In this document: piece after piece, positions 6,123 through 7,330 of the stretch
Layout of the letters: every line of letters begins with the position of its first letter
Position numbering within the stretch: position 1 is the first letter of the stretch
Assembly: GCA_903958285.1 (NCBI GenBank)
Contig: CAJBSR010000204.1
Location: forward strand, 1-7,330
DNA length: 7,330 nt
Origin: an uncultured Sphingomonadales bacterium
GTDB taxonomy: Bacteria; Pseudomonadota; Alphaproteobacteria; Sphingomonadales; Sphingomonadaceae
Direction of reading: 5' to 3'
Program-made: the position numbers and the translations under genes
The notes under the pieces: generated by a model
What the model saw: the letters and a program-made list of their open reading frames with translations, nothing else
What the model was told of the DNA's origin: nothing
The model's database searches: none

Positions 6123-7330
6123 CTAAGGCGCGAGGGGCAGCCTTAATCTCGCGAGCAGCCCGCCCATATCCTCGCTCTCCTCCAGCGAGATCGTACCGCC
6201 GTAGATTTCCGCAACATCCCGCACGATGGCAAGGCCGAGACCAGTGCCCGGCTTCGAACTGTCGAGCCGTACGCCGCGGCTAAATAACCGGTCACGATCT
6301 TCTTCGCTTATGCCCGCGCCATCATCTTCAACGACCAGTTCGACAAACGAACCTTCCTTCTGGACGGTCACGAACACGCTGCCTCCGCCATATTTAGCGG
6401 CGTTTTCGATCAGATTGCCGAGAATTTCGTCGAGGTCCTGCCGCTCCACATGCGCAGCCAGCGCTTTATCTCCTGCGATGTCGAGCCGGACATGCGGATA
6501 GAGGCGAGAGACGGCACGTTCGACTGATTCCAGCGACGGCCAGATATCGGCGCGACTATGCGCATGCCCTCGCCTGCCGACGGCGCGCGCGCGGGCAAGG
6601 TGGTGGTCCACCTGACGCCGCATCGTGGAGGCTTCGCGGACGACCGTCTCTCCAAGGTCCGGCGCCTGCGCGGTCGCTGCGTTCATTATGACCGTCAGCG
6701 GCGTCTTCAACGCATGGGCAAGATTTCCGGCATGCTCCCGCGCTTCCTCGGCCTGGCGCTCATTATGTTCAAGCAGGCCGTTCAGCTCATCGACCAAGGG
6801 CGCGACCTCATGCGGCAAGGTTTCAGACATCACCCGACGCGACCGGCCGGCACGCATATCCGCGATTGCGATCTGGAGTTTGCGCAACGGCCACAAGCCA
6901 TAAAGCGTCTGGAGGGCCGCCATGCCGATCAACCCGATGGCGAGCAAGAGAAAGCTCTTCACCAGAGTGCTGCGGAGCGTTTCAATCTGCTCATCGAGCG
7001 ATGCGCGCGCTTGTGCGACCTGAAAGCGCCACCGCGTCTTGGAGGTGGGCAGGAATATATCCCGCTCCACAATGCGCAGTTCGCCGTCCTTAAATTCGTC
7101 ACTGTTGTAAAAATGGGCGCCGTCATCCTTATGCGCCGGGTTCGCCTTCAGCGCCTGATCCCAAAGCGACCGCGACCGGAAGGGCTCATACTTATCACCG
7201 CTAATTTGCCAGTAGAGGCCGGAATAGGGCTCCAGAAAGCGCTGATCGCCCATCGGACGGTTCAGGCGCACTTCCCCATCGGGACCAATTTCTGCCGACG
7301 CAATCATTTGCGTCAGCACATATTCTAACC
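6123..7330 (-). CDS. PhoQ-like membrane sensor histidine kinase (N-terminus beyond the window)
   Basis: Inner-membrane sensor that autophosphorylates on histidine and passes phosphate to a response regulator. The frame is open to the right edge, so the start, the first membrane helix and perhaps part of the sensor domain are missing; GTG 7319 is internal. Counting from 7319: residues 1-115 are an extracytoplasmic sensor segment with SGLYWQISGD (33-42) and SRSLWDQAL (49-57), a pattern I associate with proteobacterial PhoQ-like kinases. Residues 119-141 are a hydrophobic membrane helix, followed by a HAMP-like linker (142-190). The phosphoacceptor is His202 in NLAHALKTPLTV; the ATPase domain has the N-box GNLIENAAKYG (301-311), DDGAGI (332-337) and GTGLGLAI (358-365). 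All key catalytic motifs are intact. Its response regulator is not in the window and would be expected just upstream, beyond 7330. The stimulus is unknown. Confidence 0.92.
   Translation of the reverse strand, partial: LEYVLTQMIASAEIGPDGEVRLNRPMGDQRFLEPYSGLYWQISGDKYEPFRSRSLWDQALKANPAHKDDGAHFYNSDEFKDGELRIVERDIFLPTSKTRWRFQVAQARASLDEQIETLRSTLVKSFLLLAIGLIGMAALQTLYGLWPLRKLQIAIADMRAGRSRRVMSETLPHEVAPLVDELNGLLEHNERQAEEAREHAGNLAHALKTPLTVIMNAATAQAPDLGETVVREASTMRRQVDHHLARARAVGRRGHAHSRADIWPSLESVERAVSRLYPHVRLDIAGDKALAAHVERQDLDEILGNLIENAAKYGGGSVFVTVQKEGSFVELVVEDDGAGISEEDRDRLFSRGVRLDSSKPGTGLGLAIVRDVAEIYGGTISLEESEDMGGLLARLRLPLAP

Noticed and set aside
6558..7328. Plus-strand open frame of 256 codons opposite the sensor kinase
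   Set aside because: It lies wholly within the kinase reading frame on the other strand, with composition typical of a shadow frame and no recognisable domain.

Overview
The window is a G+C-rich stretch of a bacterial chromosome, most likely an alphaproteobacterium and plausibly a sphingomonad. I infer this from protein style and from a palindromic intergenic repeat with the core ATCCTGAACTTGTTTC, which I remember as common in Sphingomonadales. The assignment cannot be confirmed here. I see no RNA gene, CRISPR array, insertion sequence or phage gene. All genes are on the minus strand except one regulator.

Layout in minus-strand reading order, from the right edge. (1) The window opens inside a PhoQ-like membrane sensor histidine kinase (7330-6123), cut at its N-terminus. 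(2) A small cysteine/histidine protein that may bind zinc follows at 5987-5823. Its stop overlaps the stop of the convergent Lrp/AsnC-type regulator (5350-5826, plus strand). (3) That regulator is divergent from ald, alanine dehydrogenase (5226-4129). The 123-bp gap between them holds a TTGCAA-based operator candidate and a probable ald promoter. (4) A 386-bp non-coding gap (4128-3743) contains two REP-like hairpins facing each other as a near-perfect 29-bp inverted repeat. (5) Next come a SpuC-like class III aminotransferase (3742-2369), wecB (2356-1205) and wecC (1215 to beyond the left edge), packed as an apparent operon.

Two functional themes appear. The first is amino-acid and amine nitrogen: the aminotransferase probably passes amino groups from a diamine such as putrescine to pyruvate, giving alanine. 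Ald, probably controlled by the adjacent Lrp-like protein, can return alanine to pyruvate and ammonium. The second is surface polysaccharide precursors: WecB and WecC together turn UDP-GlcNAc into UDP-ManNAc and then UDP-ManNAcA. The tight linkage of the aminotransferase to wecBC is the least expected feature of the layout. No clearly novel multi-gene system is visible. The best leads are the ald/lrp operator, the REPIN-like repeat, the small cysteine/histidine protein and the aminotransferase-wecBC operon.
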